DNA of 64,000 nucleotides from positions 310,001-374,000 of the forward strand of contig JAXMGX010000003.1 of assembly GCA_046347045.1 (NCBI GenBank), given 5' to 3'. Below are positions 53,113 through 61,120 of the stretch, piece after piece; the stretch's first letter is position 1; the number at the start of each line of letters is the position of its first letter. The notes under the pieces are model-generated. The model saw nothing but the letters and a program-made list of their open reading frames with translations, was not told the DNA's origin and made no database searches. This DNA comes from ZC4RG30 sp046347045. Lineage in GTDB: Bacteria; Pseudomonadota; Gammaproteobacteria; Steroidobacterales; Steroidobacteraceae. The position numbers were made by a program, and so were the translations under genes.

Positions 53113-54858
53113 ATGCCTGACACCGCTGCCGTCCCCTTCTCCGAACTGGGCCTGTCGGAAGCCGTTGTCCGGGCGGTCAAAGGCGTGGGCTACGAATCCG
53201 CCTCCCCCATCCAGGCTGCCACCATTCCCGCGATGCTCGAAGGGGCGGACATCCTCGGCCAGGCGCAGACGGGCACCGGCAAGACCGCGGCCTTCGCGCT
53301 GCCCATCCTGTCGCGGCTCAACATGAAGGATCGCGTGCCGCAGGCGCTGGTGCTGGTGCCCACGCGGGAACTGGCCATCCAGGTGGCCGAGGCCTTCCAG
53401 AAATATGCGGCAGGCCAGCATGCCTTCCACGTGCTGCCGATCTATGGTGGCCAGAGCTATGTGCCGCAGTTCAGCGCGCTGAAGCGCGGTCCGCAGGTGA
53501 TCGTGGGCACGCCAGGTCGGGTGATGGATCACCTGGAGCGGGGCACGCTGCAGCTCGATGGCATCCGCACGGTGGTGCTGGACGAAGCCGATGAGATGCT
53601 GGCCATGGGCTTTGCAGACGCGATGGAAGCCATCCTTTCGCAGACGCCGCGGGAAAAACAGGTGGCGCTGTTCTCCGCGACCATGGCGCCGAACATCCGC
53701 CGCATCGCGCAGACGCACCTGCGCAATCCGCGCGAAGTGGTGATCAAGGGCAAGTCCGGCACCGCCGCGAACATCCGGCAGTCGTACTGGATGGTCAGCG
53801 GCCTGCACAAGCTGGACGCGCTGACGCGCATCGTCGAGGCGGCGGAGTTCGATGCCATGCTGGTGTTCGTGCGCACCAAGCAGTCGACCACCGACCTTGC
53901 CGAGCGGCTGCAGGCGCGCGGCTTTGCAGCAGTCGCGCTGAATGGCGATATTCCCCAGGCGATGCGCGAAAAGACCGTGGCGCAACTGAAGTCCGGCAAG
54001 ATCGACATCCTCGTCGCCACCGACGTGGCGGCGCGCGGGCTCGACGTCGAGCGCATCACGCATGTGGTGAACTACGACGTTCCGTACGACACCGAATCCT
54101 ACGTGCACCGCATCGGCCGCACCGGCCGCGCCGGCCGCAGCGGCGAAGCCATCCTGTTCATCGCGCCGCGCGAGCGCAACCTGCTGCGCCTGATCGAGCG
54201 CGCGACGAAGCAGACCATCGAGCCCCTGAGCCTGCCCACGGCCGAAGACGTGAACACCAGGCGGCTGGCAAAGTTCAAGGCGCGCATTGGCGAAGCGCTG
54301 GTGCAGGGCACGGCGGACTTCCATCGCAAGGCCGTGCAGGAAGTGGCGCTGGAGACCGGCGCGGATCTGCTCAGCATCGCAGCCGCCATCGCATCGCTGG
54401 TGGAAGGCGGAGCGCCCGTGCAATCCGCCGCGCCCGCGCACAGCTACGCGCCGCCTGCCCGCGATCATTCGCGGGACGCTGACGACGAGAAACGCAAGCC
54501 GCGGCGCGACAAGGATCCGGCCCCTGACCTGCCCGCCGTACCCGACGGCGGCTACGCCTTCGAAGATGACGGCAAGCAGATCACCTGGCGTCTGGAAGTG
54601 GGCCACCGCCATGGCGCGACGCCGGGCAACATCGTGGGCGCGATCGCCAATGAAGCGCGGCTGACCGGCCAGCAGATCAATGGCGTGGACGTGCGCGCCA
54701 CGTACACGCTGGTGCGGCTGCCGGCGATGCTGCCCAAGGCGGTGCTGGAGCGGTTGGCCAAGGTCCGCATCCGCGGCCAGGCCTTTGCGCTCGACGTCGA
54801 CAACGCGCCGTCGGCCAGCCGGCCGAAGCCGCATCGCAAAGGTGCCAAGCGCCGGTAA
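53113..54858 (+). CDS. DEAD-box RNA helicase with DbpA-type C-terminal RNA-binding domain
   Basis: A 581-residue ATP-dependent RNA helicase from the ATG at 53113. The Q-motif (FSELGLSEAVVRA...SPIQ), AQTGTGKT (51-58), PTRELA, GTPGRVMDH, VLDEADEML, SAT and HRIGRTGRAGR are all present. The C-terminal charged linker leads to a DbpA-like RNA-binding fold (TWRLEVGHRHGATPGNIVGA then INGVDVRATYTLVRLP) and a basic tail. DeaD/CsdA or DbpA-like roles in ribosome assembly or cold RNA remodelling are expected; the domain order suits DeaD best. Confidence 0.94.
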   Translation: MPDTAAVPFSELGLSEAVVRAVKGVGYESASPIQAATIPAMLEGADILGQAQTGTGKTAAFALPILSRLNMKDRVPQALVLVPTRELAIQVAEAFQKYAAGQHAFHVLPIYGGQSYVPQFSALKRGPQVIVGTPGRVMDHLERGTLQLDGIRTVVLDEADEMLAMGFADAMEAILSQTPREKQVALFSATMAPNIRRIAQTHLRNPREVVIKGKSGTAANIRQSYWMVSGLHKLDALTRIVEAAEFDAMLVFVRTKQSTTDLAERLQARGFAAVALNGDIPQAMREKTVAQLKSGKIDILVATDVAARGLDVERITHVVNYDVPYDTESYVHRIGRTGRAGRSGEAILFIAPRERNLLRLIERATKQTIEPLSLPTAEDVNTRRLAKFKARIGEALVQGTADFHRKAVQEVALETGADLLSIAAAIASLVEGGAPVQSAAPAHSYAPPARDHSRDADDEKRKPRRDKDPAPDLPAVPDGGYAFEDDGKQITWRLEVGHRHGATPGNIVGAIANEARLTGQQINGVDVRATYTLVRLPAMLPKAVLERLAKVRIRGQAFALDVDNAPSASRPKPHRKGAKRR

Positions 54859-54954
54859 TTGAGGCATCCTGAGCGCTGACAGGGGAGTCGCGCACATGAA
54901 GCAATCGCCGAATTGCCGCCCGGAGGTCTGCTCAATGCGTACGGGTTCGCCGCG

Positions 54955-55317
54955 ATGAGGCGCATGCTGCTTCTCGGCGCGGCGGTGCTCCTGCCCATGC
55001 TCGCTGCGGCGGCGGACTTCTCGGGCACCTGGAAGATCGACAACACCTTCAACGGCAAGGTGTCGTCCATCCACTGCACCATCGTGCAGAAGGGCGACAT
55101 GCTGACCGGAAGCTGCAGACCCGACCTGCCTGGCATGGCGGCTTCGACGCTCACCGGCGCGGTCAAGGACTCCACCGCCCGCTGGGGCTACGATCTCACG
55201 TTCAATGGCAAGGCCGCGCGGGTCGATTACGACGTAACGCTATCGAAGGACGGTTCACTGGCAGGCAGCCTGCTGCGCAACGGCAGCGCCTCGCCGATCA
55301 CCGGCGCGCGGCAGTAG
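54955..55317 (+). CDS. Small exported protein of unknown function
   Basis: A 120-residue protein with a signal peptide (MRRMLLLGAAVLLPMLAAAA). The mature domain starts DFSGTWKIDNTFNGKVSSIH and contains CTIVQKGDMLTGSC and LTGAVKDS, a small beta-rich domain like many periplasmic lipocalin-style proteins that begin FSGTW. Just upstream, a 20-codon frame (54896-54958) with GGGGAG before its ATG ends in an ATGA overlap with this start, so the gene could be translated by coupling to that leader. Confidence 0.75.
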   Translation: MRRMLLLGAAVLLPMLAAAADFSGTWKIDNTFNGKVSSIHCTIVQKGDMLTGSCRPDLPGMAASTLTGAVKDSTARWGYDLTFNGKAARVDYDVTLSKDGSLAGSLLRNGSASPITGARQ

Positions 55318-55361
55318 CCGCCGCACGAGCCGCGGCGCCGTCGACATCGAGCGAGGATCAT

Positions 55362-56804
55362 CTATCGCGGGGCGCCCTTGTCGCTTCCCCAGGGATCACG
55401 GCCCGCCACCGCCTTGCCGCTGGCCGAAAAGTCCATGATCTCGTCCTTCGCGGGCTCGTAACGGGGCCAGGCCGGCAGTCCCGCGCCATTCGGATTTCCC
55501 GACTTCGCGAAATTCACCAGGTAGGCGCTGATCGCCTTGCCCATGGCATTGTCGCGCGGCGTGGTGCTCGCCTCGTACTTGATGGCCTGCGTGTTGAAGA
55601 AGAAGGGAATGTCGCTGGCATGGCCGGCGCCGTCCTGGACTGGCGCGCCTGCAGGCGCAGGCGGCTGCTTCTCCGCCACATACGAAAAGCGGTAGGCGTA
55701 CACCGGCACGCCCTTGCCGGCGATGACGGCCTCGATATTGCGCGCGCCGGCGATCATCGGCCCCGCCCTGCCGCCAATGTCGGCGCTGGTTGCACCGATC
55801 ATCATCGGCACATGCGCGAAGGCATTGGCCTTGTAGGCCGCCGCCGCGTCCATCGCGAGCTTGCCGTCCGCGAACGGACTGGCGAAGGTACGCGGACCCG
55901 GCGGACCGAACAGCGCCATCATGTTCAGGCCATCAGTGACCTGCTCCGAGCTCAGCGCGCGCAGCTTGCGCACTGCATCCGGGTCGGTCGCCGCGATGCC
56001 GAATTTTGCCGCAAAGGTCACACCCACCTGTTCGGCAGCCGCGAGGTTCGCGCCGCCCATGCCGCCGCCATCGCCACCGGACATCACCACCGCCCTGCTG
56101 AACAGGCCCTTGGCCATCGGGGAGGTCACCAGCACATGCACCGACATGCCGCCCGCGCTTTCCCCGACCAGCGTCACGTTGTCCGGATCGCCACCGAAGG
56201 CCGCGATGTTGCGCTTCACCCATTTCAACGCGGCGAGCTGGTCCATGTAGCCGTAGTTGCCCAGCAGACCTCCATCGGCATTGGCGCGCGTCAGCGCCGG
56301 ATGCGCGAAGGTGCCGAAGCGGCCCACGCGGTAGTTGGCGCTGATGAACAGCACGCCCTGCTTCGCGAGCTCGGCGCCGGAATAGGTAGGCGGCGAAGCG
56401 CCGCCATTCACGAAGCCACCGCCATAGATCCAGAAGATCACCGGCAGCCTGCCCTTCGCGTCCACGGGTCGCCACACATTGGCATACAGGCAGTTCTCGG
56501 CCGGCGGTGTGCCGAGCGGCGCCGCATCGCTGGGAAATGGCACCTGCATGCAATCGTTGCCATAGGCGTCGGCCGCACGCACGCCCTGCCACTTGGCGGC
56601 CGGCTGCGGCGCCCGCCAGCGCAGCTCGCCCACCGGTGGCGCCGCGAAGGGAATGCCCTGCCAGCTCAACACGCCTGACCGGGACACCCCCTTGAGCATG
56701 CCGGTGTCGATCTTCACGATCGTGGCGTCGGTGGGACTCCCGGCATTGAGCGGGCATGAGCCAGCCAGTGCGCACAGGATCAAGAGGGGCAGCGTGGATT
56801 TCAT
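55362..56804 (-). CDS. Type B carboxylesterase
   Basis: A 480-residue exported alpha/beta hydrolase from the ATG at 56804, with a signal peptide (MKSTLPLLILCALAGSC). The oxyanion loop is IYGGGFVNGG (about 126-135), the nucleophile is S216 in GESAGG, and the catalytic histidine is probably in GHASDIPFFFN. The overall pattern GIPFAAPPVGELRWRAP and ENCLYANVWRP is typical. It hydrolyses carboxylic esters in the periplasm; substrate unknown. Its start overlaps the stop of the methyltransferase as ATGA. Confidence 0.92.
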   Translation of the reverse strand: MKSTLPLLILCALAGSCPLNAGSPTDATIVKIDTGMLKGVSRSGVLSWQGIPFAAPPVGELRWRAPQPAAKWQGVRAADAYGNDCMQVPFPSDAAPLGTPPAENCLYANVWRPVDAKGRLPVIFWIYGGGFVNGGASPPTYSGAELAKQGVLFISANYRVGRFGTFAHPALTRANADGGLLGNYGYMDQLAALKWVKRNIAAFGGDPDNVTLVGESAGGMSVHVLVTSPMAKGLFSRAVVMSGGDGGGMGGANLAAAEQVGVTFAAKFGIAATDPDAVRKLRALSSEQVTDGLNMMALFGPPGPRTFASPFADGKLAMDAAAAYKANAFAHVPMMIGATSADIGGRAGPMIAGARNIEAVIAGKGVPVYAYRFSYVAEKQPPAPAGAPVQDGAGHASDIPFFFNTQAIKYEASTTPRDNAMGKAISAYLVNFAKSGNPNGAGLPAWPRYEPAKDEIMDFSASGKAVAGRDPWGSDKGAPR

Positions 56805-57865
56805 GTAGACCTCGTGGATTGCCTGGCGACACATGCTTCGGCCATGCGGTAGGCATTCTGCCGTGCCTGGTCGCGCATTGCAGCCTCTGCAAAAGCGCGC
56901 TTCTCCGGCTCGACCTTGTCGAGCATCTGTTGCCGTATCCTTTCGGTATAGGCCAGCGCCCTGGCATGAGCCTCGGCGCCCAGCGCGGTGCCGTCCGCCC
57001 GGGTAATGTGACGCCGCACCGACTCCTCGCTGCCGATGGTAATCATGTCCCGCAGTTCCAGGCCGACGCCGGCAAGGAACTCCTTCTCGCCATCGAGAGG
57101 AATGCCGAAGACCCAGGGTTCATGTTCGATCAGCTTCTTGATGCGCTCGAATGGCGCCCTGGCCTGCGCCGGAATCTTCTCCAGGTCCATGACCCTCATG
57201 CCCTCGATCATCGTGCGCGTGGCAAAGTCGAACACCACGCTCGAACCCGGCGCATGCGTCGCGAAGTAGCGGAACGTGGCGCGCAGCGGCCGCTCGGCCA
57301 CGTACATGCTCACGCCCTCCATGATGACGAAGGTGCGCCGCGATGCATCGTAGCCATGCCTCGCCAGCGCATCGGGGAGCGCTTCATGCTCCAGGTCCGC
57401 TGCAACGTAGTTCAGGTTGGCAGGTGGCCCGCCAAGCGCCTCCTCCACACGACGCTGCTTGAAGGCAGAAGTTGCCGGAAGGTCGAACTCGAACACGCGC
57501 GTATTCGCCAGCAACTCCCTGCAGCGCCAGGCATGCGAATCCAGTCCCGCACCCACCACCAGCACCTGCGTGGCGCCATTCGACACTGCACGCCGCAGCG
57601 CCTCGTCGATGAAGCGGGTGCGCTCGGCCATGGATCGCACCATGCTCGCCACCTCGATCTCCTGCATGGCTTCGTCGTAGGGTTTTTGTAGCGCGTCGAA
57701 CACCGGGTGATCGAGCCCGAACCGCGCGAGATCACCCAGCAGCGGCTCGGCCAGGGAATCCGGATTGCGCGCCTTCGGGTCCGGCTCGCGGGCGCCCACC
57801 GCACGCGCCGCTGCCACCCACAAGGCGGTTTTCGAGATTCCAGGTTCGGGCTGTGACATCGACAT
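56801..57865 (-). CDS. SAM-dependent methyltransferase of the leucine carboxyl methyltransferase-like family
   Basis: A 354-residue cytoplasmic enzyme of the PPM1/LCMT-related group found widely in bacteria. The SAM-binding motif QVLVVGAGLDSHAWR, FEFDLPATSAFKQRRVE, FVIMEGVSMYV and MVRSMAERTRFIDEALR are present. Related proteins O-methylate small molecules or are of unknown specificity. The stop overlaps the esterase start, so a methyl ester is perhaps made and cleaved by the same unit, though the two act in different compartments. Confidence 0.9.
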   Translation of the reverse strand: MSMSQPEPGISKTALWVAAARAVGAREPDPKARNPDSLAEPLLGDLARFGLDHPVFDALQKPYDEAMQEIEVASMVRSMAERTRFIDEALRRAVSNGATQVLVVGAGLDSHAWRCRELLANTRVFEFDLPATSAFKQRRVEEALGGPPANLNYVAADLEHEALPDALARHGYDASRRTFVIMEGVSMYVAERPLRATFRYFATHAPGSSVVFDFATRTMIEGMRVMDLEKIPAQARAPFERIKKLIEHEPWVFGIPLDGEKEFLAGVGLELRDMITIGSEESVRRHITRADGTALGAEAHARALAYTERIRQQMLDKVEPEKRAFAEAAMRDQARQNAYRMAEACVARQSTRST

Positions 57866-57902
57866 CCTCCGGATTCGGAAGGACTCTTATACTGCCGCCG
57901 CC

Positions 57903-59054
57903 ATGAATATTGCAGATGATTCGCGGATTGCAGCGGCCGAACCGCGGGGCCTGCGCCGCTGGGCCGTACTGTTGTCGCCGGCCGCCGTGTCGGTGGGACG
58001 TGCGGAACGCCTGAGGGTGGCCGGCGGCGCCTTCTTTGGTGTGCTGGTAGCGGCGCTGCTGTGCCGCGCGGCCAGTGGACTGTGGGGCGTGACCCCGTGG
58101 CTTATGGCGCCGCTGGGCGCATCGGCGGTGCTGGTGTTCGCGATGCCCGCAAGCCCGCTGGCGCAGCCCTGGCCCGTGCTCATCGGCAACACGCTGTCGG
58201 CACTGGTTGGGATTGCATGTGCAAGGCTGGTTCCCGACGTGGCGCTGGCGGCCGCACTGGGTGTGGGGGCCGCAATCCTCGTGATGTTCGCGACGCGCAG
58301 CCTGCATCCGCCCGGCGGCGCCGCTGCGCTGCTCGCAGTGCTCGGCGGCGCATCGCCGCAGTTCGCGCTGTTTCCGGTGGCCAGCAGCAGCCTGTTGCTG
58401 CTGCTGGCCGGAACGCTCTACAACCGCATGACCCGTCACGACTATCCGCATCGCCAGACGCTGGCCGTGTCGCCGGCTCGCAGCCGCTTCACCACCGCGG
58501 ACCTCGATGCGGCGCTGTCGCATTACAACCAGGTGCTGGACGTCAGCCGCGCGGACCTGGCCGAACTGCTGGAATTCGCTGAAGCGCAGGCCTATCAGCG
58601 TCGCCTGGGCGATCTGAAGTGCGCCGACATCATGACCAGGATGGTGATCACCGCCGATTACGCCATGCCGCTGGAGGAAGCCTGGCGCCTGATGCGCGAG
58701 CGGCACATCAAGGCACTGCCGGTGATCGACCCGGCCCGGCGCCTGATCGGCATCGTCACCACCGGCGACTTCCTCAAGCATGCTCAGCGCGACGCGTTCA
58801 AGGGACTGGGAGAGCGGGTTCTGGGCCTTGTCCGCCCTTCCGACAGCATGAATACCGACAAGCCGGAAGCGGTGGGTCAGATCATGTCGCGGCGAGTGCA
58901 GGTGGTAAGCGCGAACCGCCCGGTGGTCGACCTGCTGCCGCTGATGGCCGAAGGCGGCCACCACCATGTGCCCATCGTGGACGAGACCAACCTGCTGGTC
59001 GGGATCATCACGCAAACCGACCTGATCCGGGCGCTGTACGCGACTTCGGGCTAG
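57903..59054 (+). CDS. HPP-family membrane protein fused to a CBS-domain pair
   Basis: A 383-residue protein from the ATG at 57903. The N-terminal half is an HPP integral-membrane domain: four or five helices with GAFFGVLVAALLCR, WLMAPLGASAVLVFA and the eponymous RSLHPPGGAAALLA. The C-terminal half has two CBS modules (CADIMTRMVITADYAMPLEEA, VIDPARRLIGIVTTGDFL, VGQIMSRRVQVV and VDETNLLVGIITQTDLIRA). Some HPP proteins carry nitrite in plastids; CBS pairs usually sense adenylates. TATACT at 57888-57893 would place transcription start very near the ATG, so the mRNA may be almost leaderless. Confidence 0.93.
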   Translation: MNIADDSRIAAAEPRGLRRWAVLLSPAAVSVGRAERLRVAGGAFFGVLVAALLCRAASGLWGVTPWLMAPLGASAVLVFAMPASPLAQPWPVLIGNTLSALVGIACARLVPDVALAAALGVGAAILVMFATRSLHPPGGAAALLAVLGGASPQFALFPVASSSLLLLLAGTLYNRMTRHDYPHRQTLAVSPARSRFTTADLDAALSHYNQVLDVSRADLAELLEFAEAQAYQRRLGDLKCADIMTRMVITADYAMPLEEAWRLMRERHIKALPVIDPARRLIGIVTTGDFLKHAQRDAFKGLGERVLGLVRPSDSMNTDKPEAVGQIMSRRVQVVSANRPVVDLLPLMAEGGHHHVPIVDETNLLVGIITQTDLIRALYATSG

Positions 59055-59166
59055 CTGCGCTACGCCTTACAGAATCGTGACCACATCGTAAGTTGAATTC
59101 CCCGGGAGGGTGGAGGCAGGCTGTGCACTCGAACGGCAACACCTGTCATTACCAAGGGGAAGTGCA

Positions 59167-59409
59167 ATGCGTTCCATGACCAGAATCTCCATTGCCATCG
59201 CCGCTGCGCTGCTGATGACGGGCAGCGCCTGGGCGAAGCCTGAGCTCGACTCGGCCGGCAAGTGCCGCGACAATGGCAAGTTCGTCGCGCAGGCGGCGTG
59301 CACCACGGCGGCGCCGGCGGCCAAGTGCCGCGACAAGGCGACGAAGAAGTTCGCCAAGTGCGATGCGGCGAACACCGAGCCGGTGCCGGAAAAGGCCAAG
59401 GCGAAGTAG
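59167..59409 (+). CDS. Small secreted cysteine-containing protein
   Basis: An 80-residue protein with GGGGAA before the ATG at 59167 and a signal peptide ending near SAWAKPE. The mature 57 residues contain two CRD repeats (KCRDNGKFVAQAAC and KCRDKATKKFAKC), each a pair of cysteines about 11 residues apart, then a Lys/Pro tail. The paired cysteines could make disulfides. No family recognised. Confidence 0.65.
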   Translation: MRSMTRISIAIAAALLMTGSAWAKPELDSAGKCRDNGKFVAQAACTTAAPAAKCRDKATKKFAKCDAANTEPVPEKAKAK

Positions 59410-59475
59410 GTTCATCCCGGCGGGGCGGCGGGCGCAATCCCGCTGCCCACCCACGCCGAAGCAGCTGTCAGGGCC

Positions 59476-59949
59476 TCATTGCCACGGCCAGTGCTTCGAG
59501 ACCATCAGCCACAGAATCAGCAGCACGCCGCCGAATCCCGGCCATCCCAGCAGGAACCACCAGCGAAAGTATTTCAGGTATTGCGAAGGAAGCGGCCTGC
59601 CTTCCTTCGCGGCTTCGATGGCCAGGTCCCGCATCCGCCACTGCAGCCACACGACGGGCAGCCAGCAGCACCCCACCACCAGATACAGCACTATCGATCC
59701 GGCCAGCCATGACTGCGCCATCGACCAGCCGCCCGCTGCCATCAACGCCAGACCGGTGATGGGCTGCAGCAGCACGGCCGTCGCGGTGAACCACAGATCG
59801 GCCCTCACCACCTGCGCGGCGACCACGGCGACGACCCGCGTATCGCGGGTTCGATGCGCCTGCCACATGAAGAACGCGATGCCCGCACCCGTGCCCAGCA
59901 GCACCGTCGCGCCGATCGCATGCAGCCACTTGATGAACAGATAGCTCAC
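59476..59949 (-). CDS. DUF2269 family membrane protein
   Basis: A 157-residue polytopic inner-membrane protein of unknown function. The start is a GTG at 59949, directly after the stop of the upstream gene. It shows LFIKWLHAIGATVLLGTGAG, LLQPITGLALMAAGGW and KYFRWWFLLGWPGFGGVLLI, as expected of DUF2269. A histidine in the first helix (KWLHAIG) is typical of this family. Confidence 0.88.
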   Translation of the reverse strand: MSYLFIKWLHAIGATVLLGTGAGIAFFMWQAHRTRDTRVVAVVAAQVVRADLWFTATAVLLQPITGLALMAAGGWSMAQSWLAGSIVLYLVVGCCWLPVVWLQWRMRDLAIEAAKEGRPLPSQYLKYFRWWFLLGWPGFGGVLLILWLMVSKHWPWQ

Positions 59950-61041
59950 TCACACCTCTTCCCGGATTTCCGTACGGATATTCCACTGCTCGAACATGGG
60001 CGAGAAATCTTCAAGCGCAAGCAGCCCCATGCATGCCCGTGCGCCCAACGGCATTCGCTCGCCGGAGAGCAGTCGCCTCGCCAGCAGAATCGCGGCCAGA
60101 CACGGAATCTCCGGCCCCGACAGCGCCGGAACGGCAAGCTGCCAGGTGCGCCGCAGGCGATGACCCGAAGGCGCCTTGCCCACCACGCTGATGCGCATGC
60201 CGCCCCAGGGACCACCGAAGCGATCGAACTGCCCGGCCATCCGCTCCAGCGCTCCGCACCAGCGATCCACCGGCAAGGCAATGCCCATTCGCACCAGTCC
60301 CGCCAGGCACCACAGCGCTGCATGCTGTGCGCCGAACTCCAGTGCCGCATGGAATCGCACGGTGCGGACCGGGGAGTATCGCTCCGGAAACAGGGTCAGG
60401 TCCGGCACATCGCACAAAGCGGCCCATCGGCTGCCGAAGGCCAGAGGCATGCGACGCAGATCCATCCAGCCCGTGCGTTGCCGCCATTTGCCGTCTTCCC
60501 AGACCTGCACCGGTCGCCCCAGGTAGCTGAACACCGCCTGCAGCGTCGCCGCGCCGCGCGGTGCGCGCTGCCCGGGCGCGATGGCGATCTCGATGACTTC
60601 GGGGCTGAGTCCATCCCGCACCAGCGCATCAACAACTGCGCTCGACAGGGCCGGCAGCGTGCTTGCGCCACTGACGGCCATGCGACCCGCCGCATTCGCC
60701 TGCGAATCCAGCGCGCTGCCGAAATGCGCCACGAACTGACGCCCATCGGCCAGATCGATGTAGTGCGCGCCTGCCGCCAGCGACGCCCGTGCCACGCGGT
60801 AGTCCTGTCCCTGGAACGGGCCCACACAATGCACCACCACATCGGGCTGCAATGCCTGAAGTTCCTGCGCGAGCGAGACGGAGTCCATATTCAGCGCCGC
60901 AACCGTGACCTGTGGGGCATCTGCCACAGAGCGCCCGCTGCGACCCGCCGCGATGACTTCCACACCCGGCGTTTGTGCGAAGGCGCGCACGATTCGCGCC
61001 CCGAAGTTTCCCGCCGCACCCAGAATGACTAACCGATTCAC
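59950..61041 (-). CDS. Saccharopine dehydrogenase-like NAD(P)-binding protein
   Basis: A 363-residue cytoplasmic protein. The Rossmann motif is LVILGAAGNFGARIVRAF, followed by VVHCVGPFQGQDYRVARA and GAHYIDLADGRQFV, typical of saccharopine dehydrogenase/YMR-like reductases whose precise reactions are mostly unknown. The C-terminal half (WMDLRRMPLAFGSRW onward) is less familiar. Its stop abuts the GTG of DUF2269, so the two genes are cotranscribed. It starts divergently from the pilin-fusion gene. Confidence 0.85.
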   Translation of the reverse strand: MNRLVILGAAGNFGARIVRAFAQTPGVEVIAAGRSGRSVADAPQVTVAALNMDSVSLAQELQALQPDVVVHCVGPFQGQDYRVARASLAAGAHYIDLADGRQFVAHFGSALDSQANAAGRMAVSGASTLPALSSAVVDALVRDGLSPEVIEIAIAPGQRAPRGAATLQAVFSYLGRPVQVWEDGKWRQRTGWMDLRRMPLAFGSRWAALCDVPDLTLFPERYSPVRTVRFHAALEFGAQHAALWCLAGLVRMGIALPVDRWCGALERMAGQFDRFGGPWGGMRISVVGKAPSGHRLRRTWQLAVPALSGPEIPCLAAILLARRLLSGERMPLGARACMGLLALEDFSPMFEQWNIRTEIREEV

Positions 61042-61120
61042 TATTCCCGCATTCTGCCACTTCGCTGTTGACGGTTGCCCTTACCATGCGCAGGCACGTC
61101 GCACCGAGGGAGTTCTGGCA

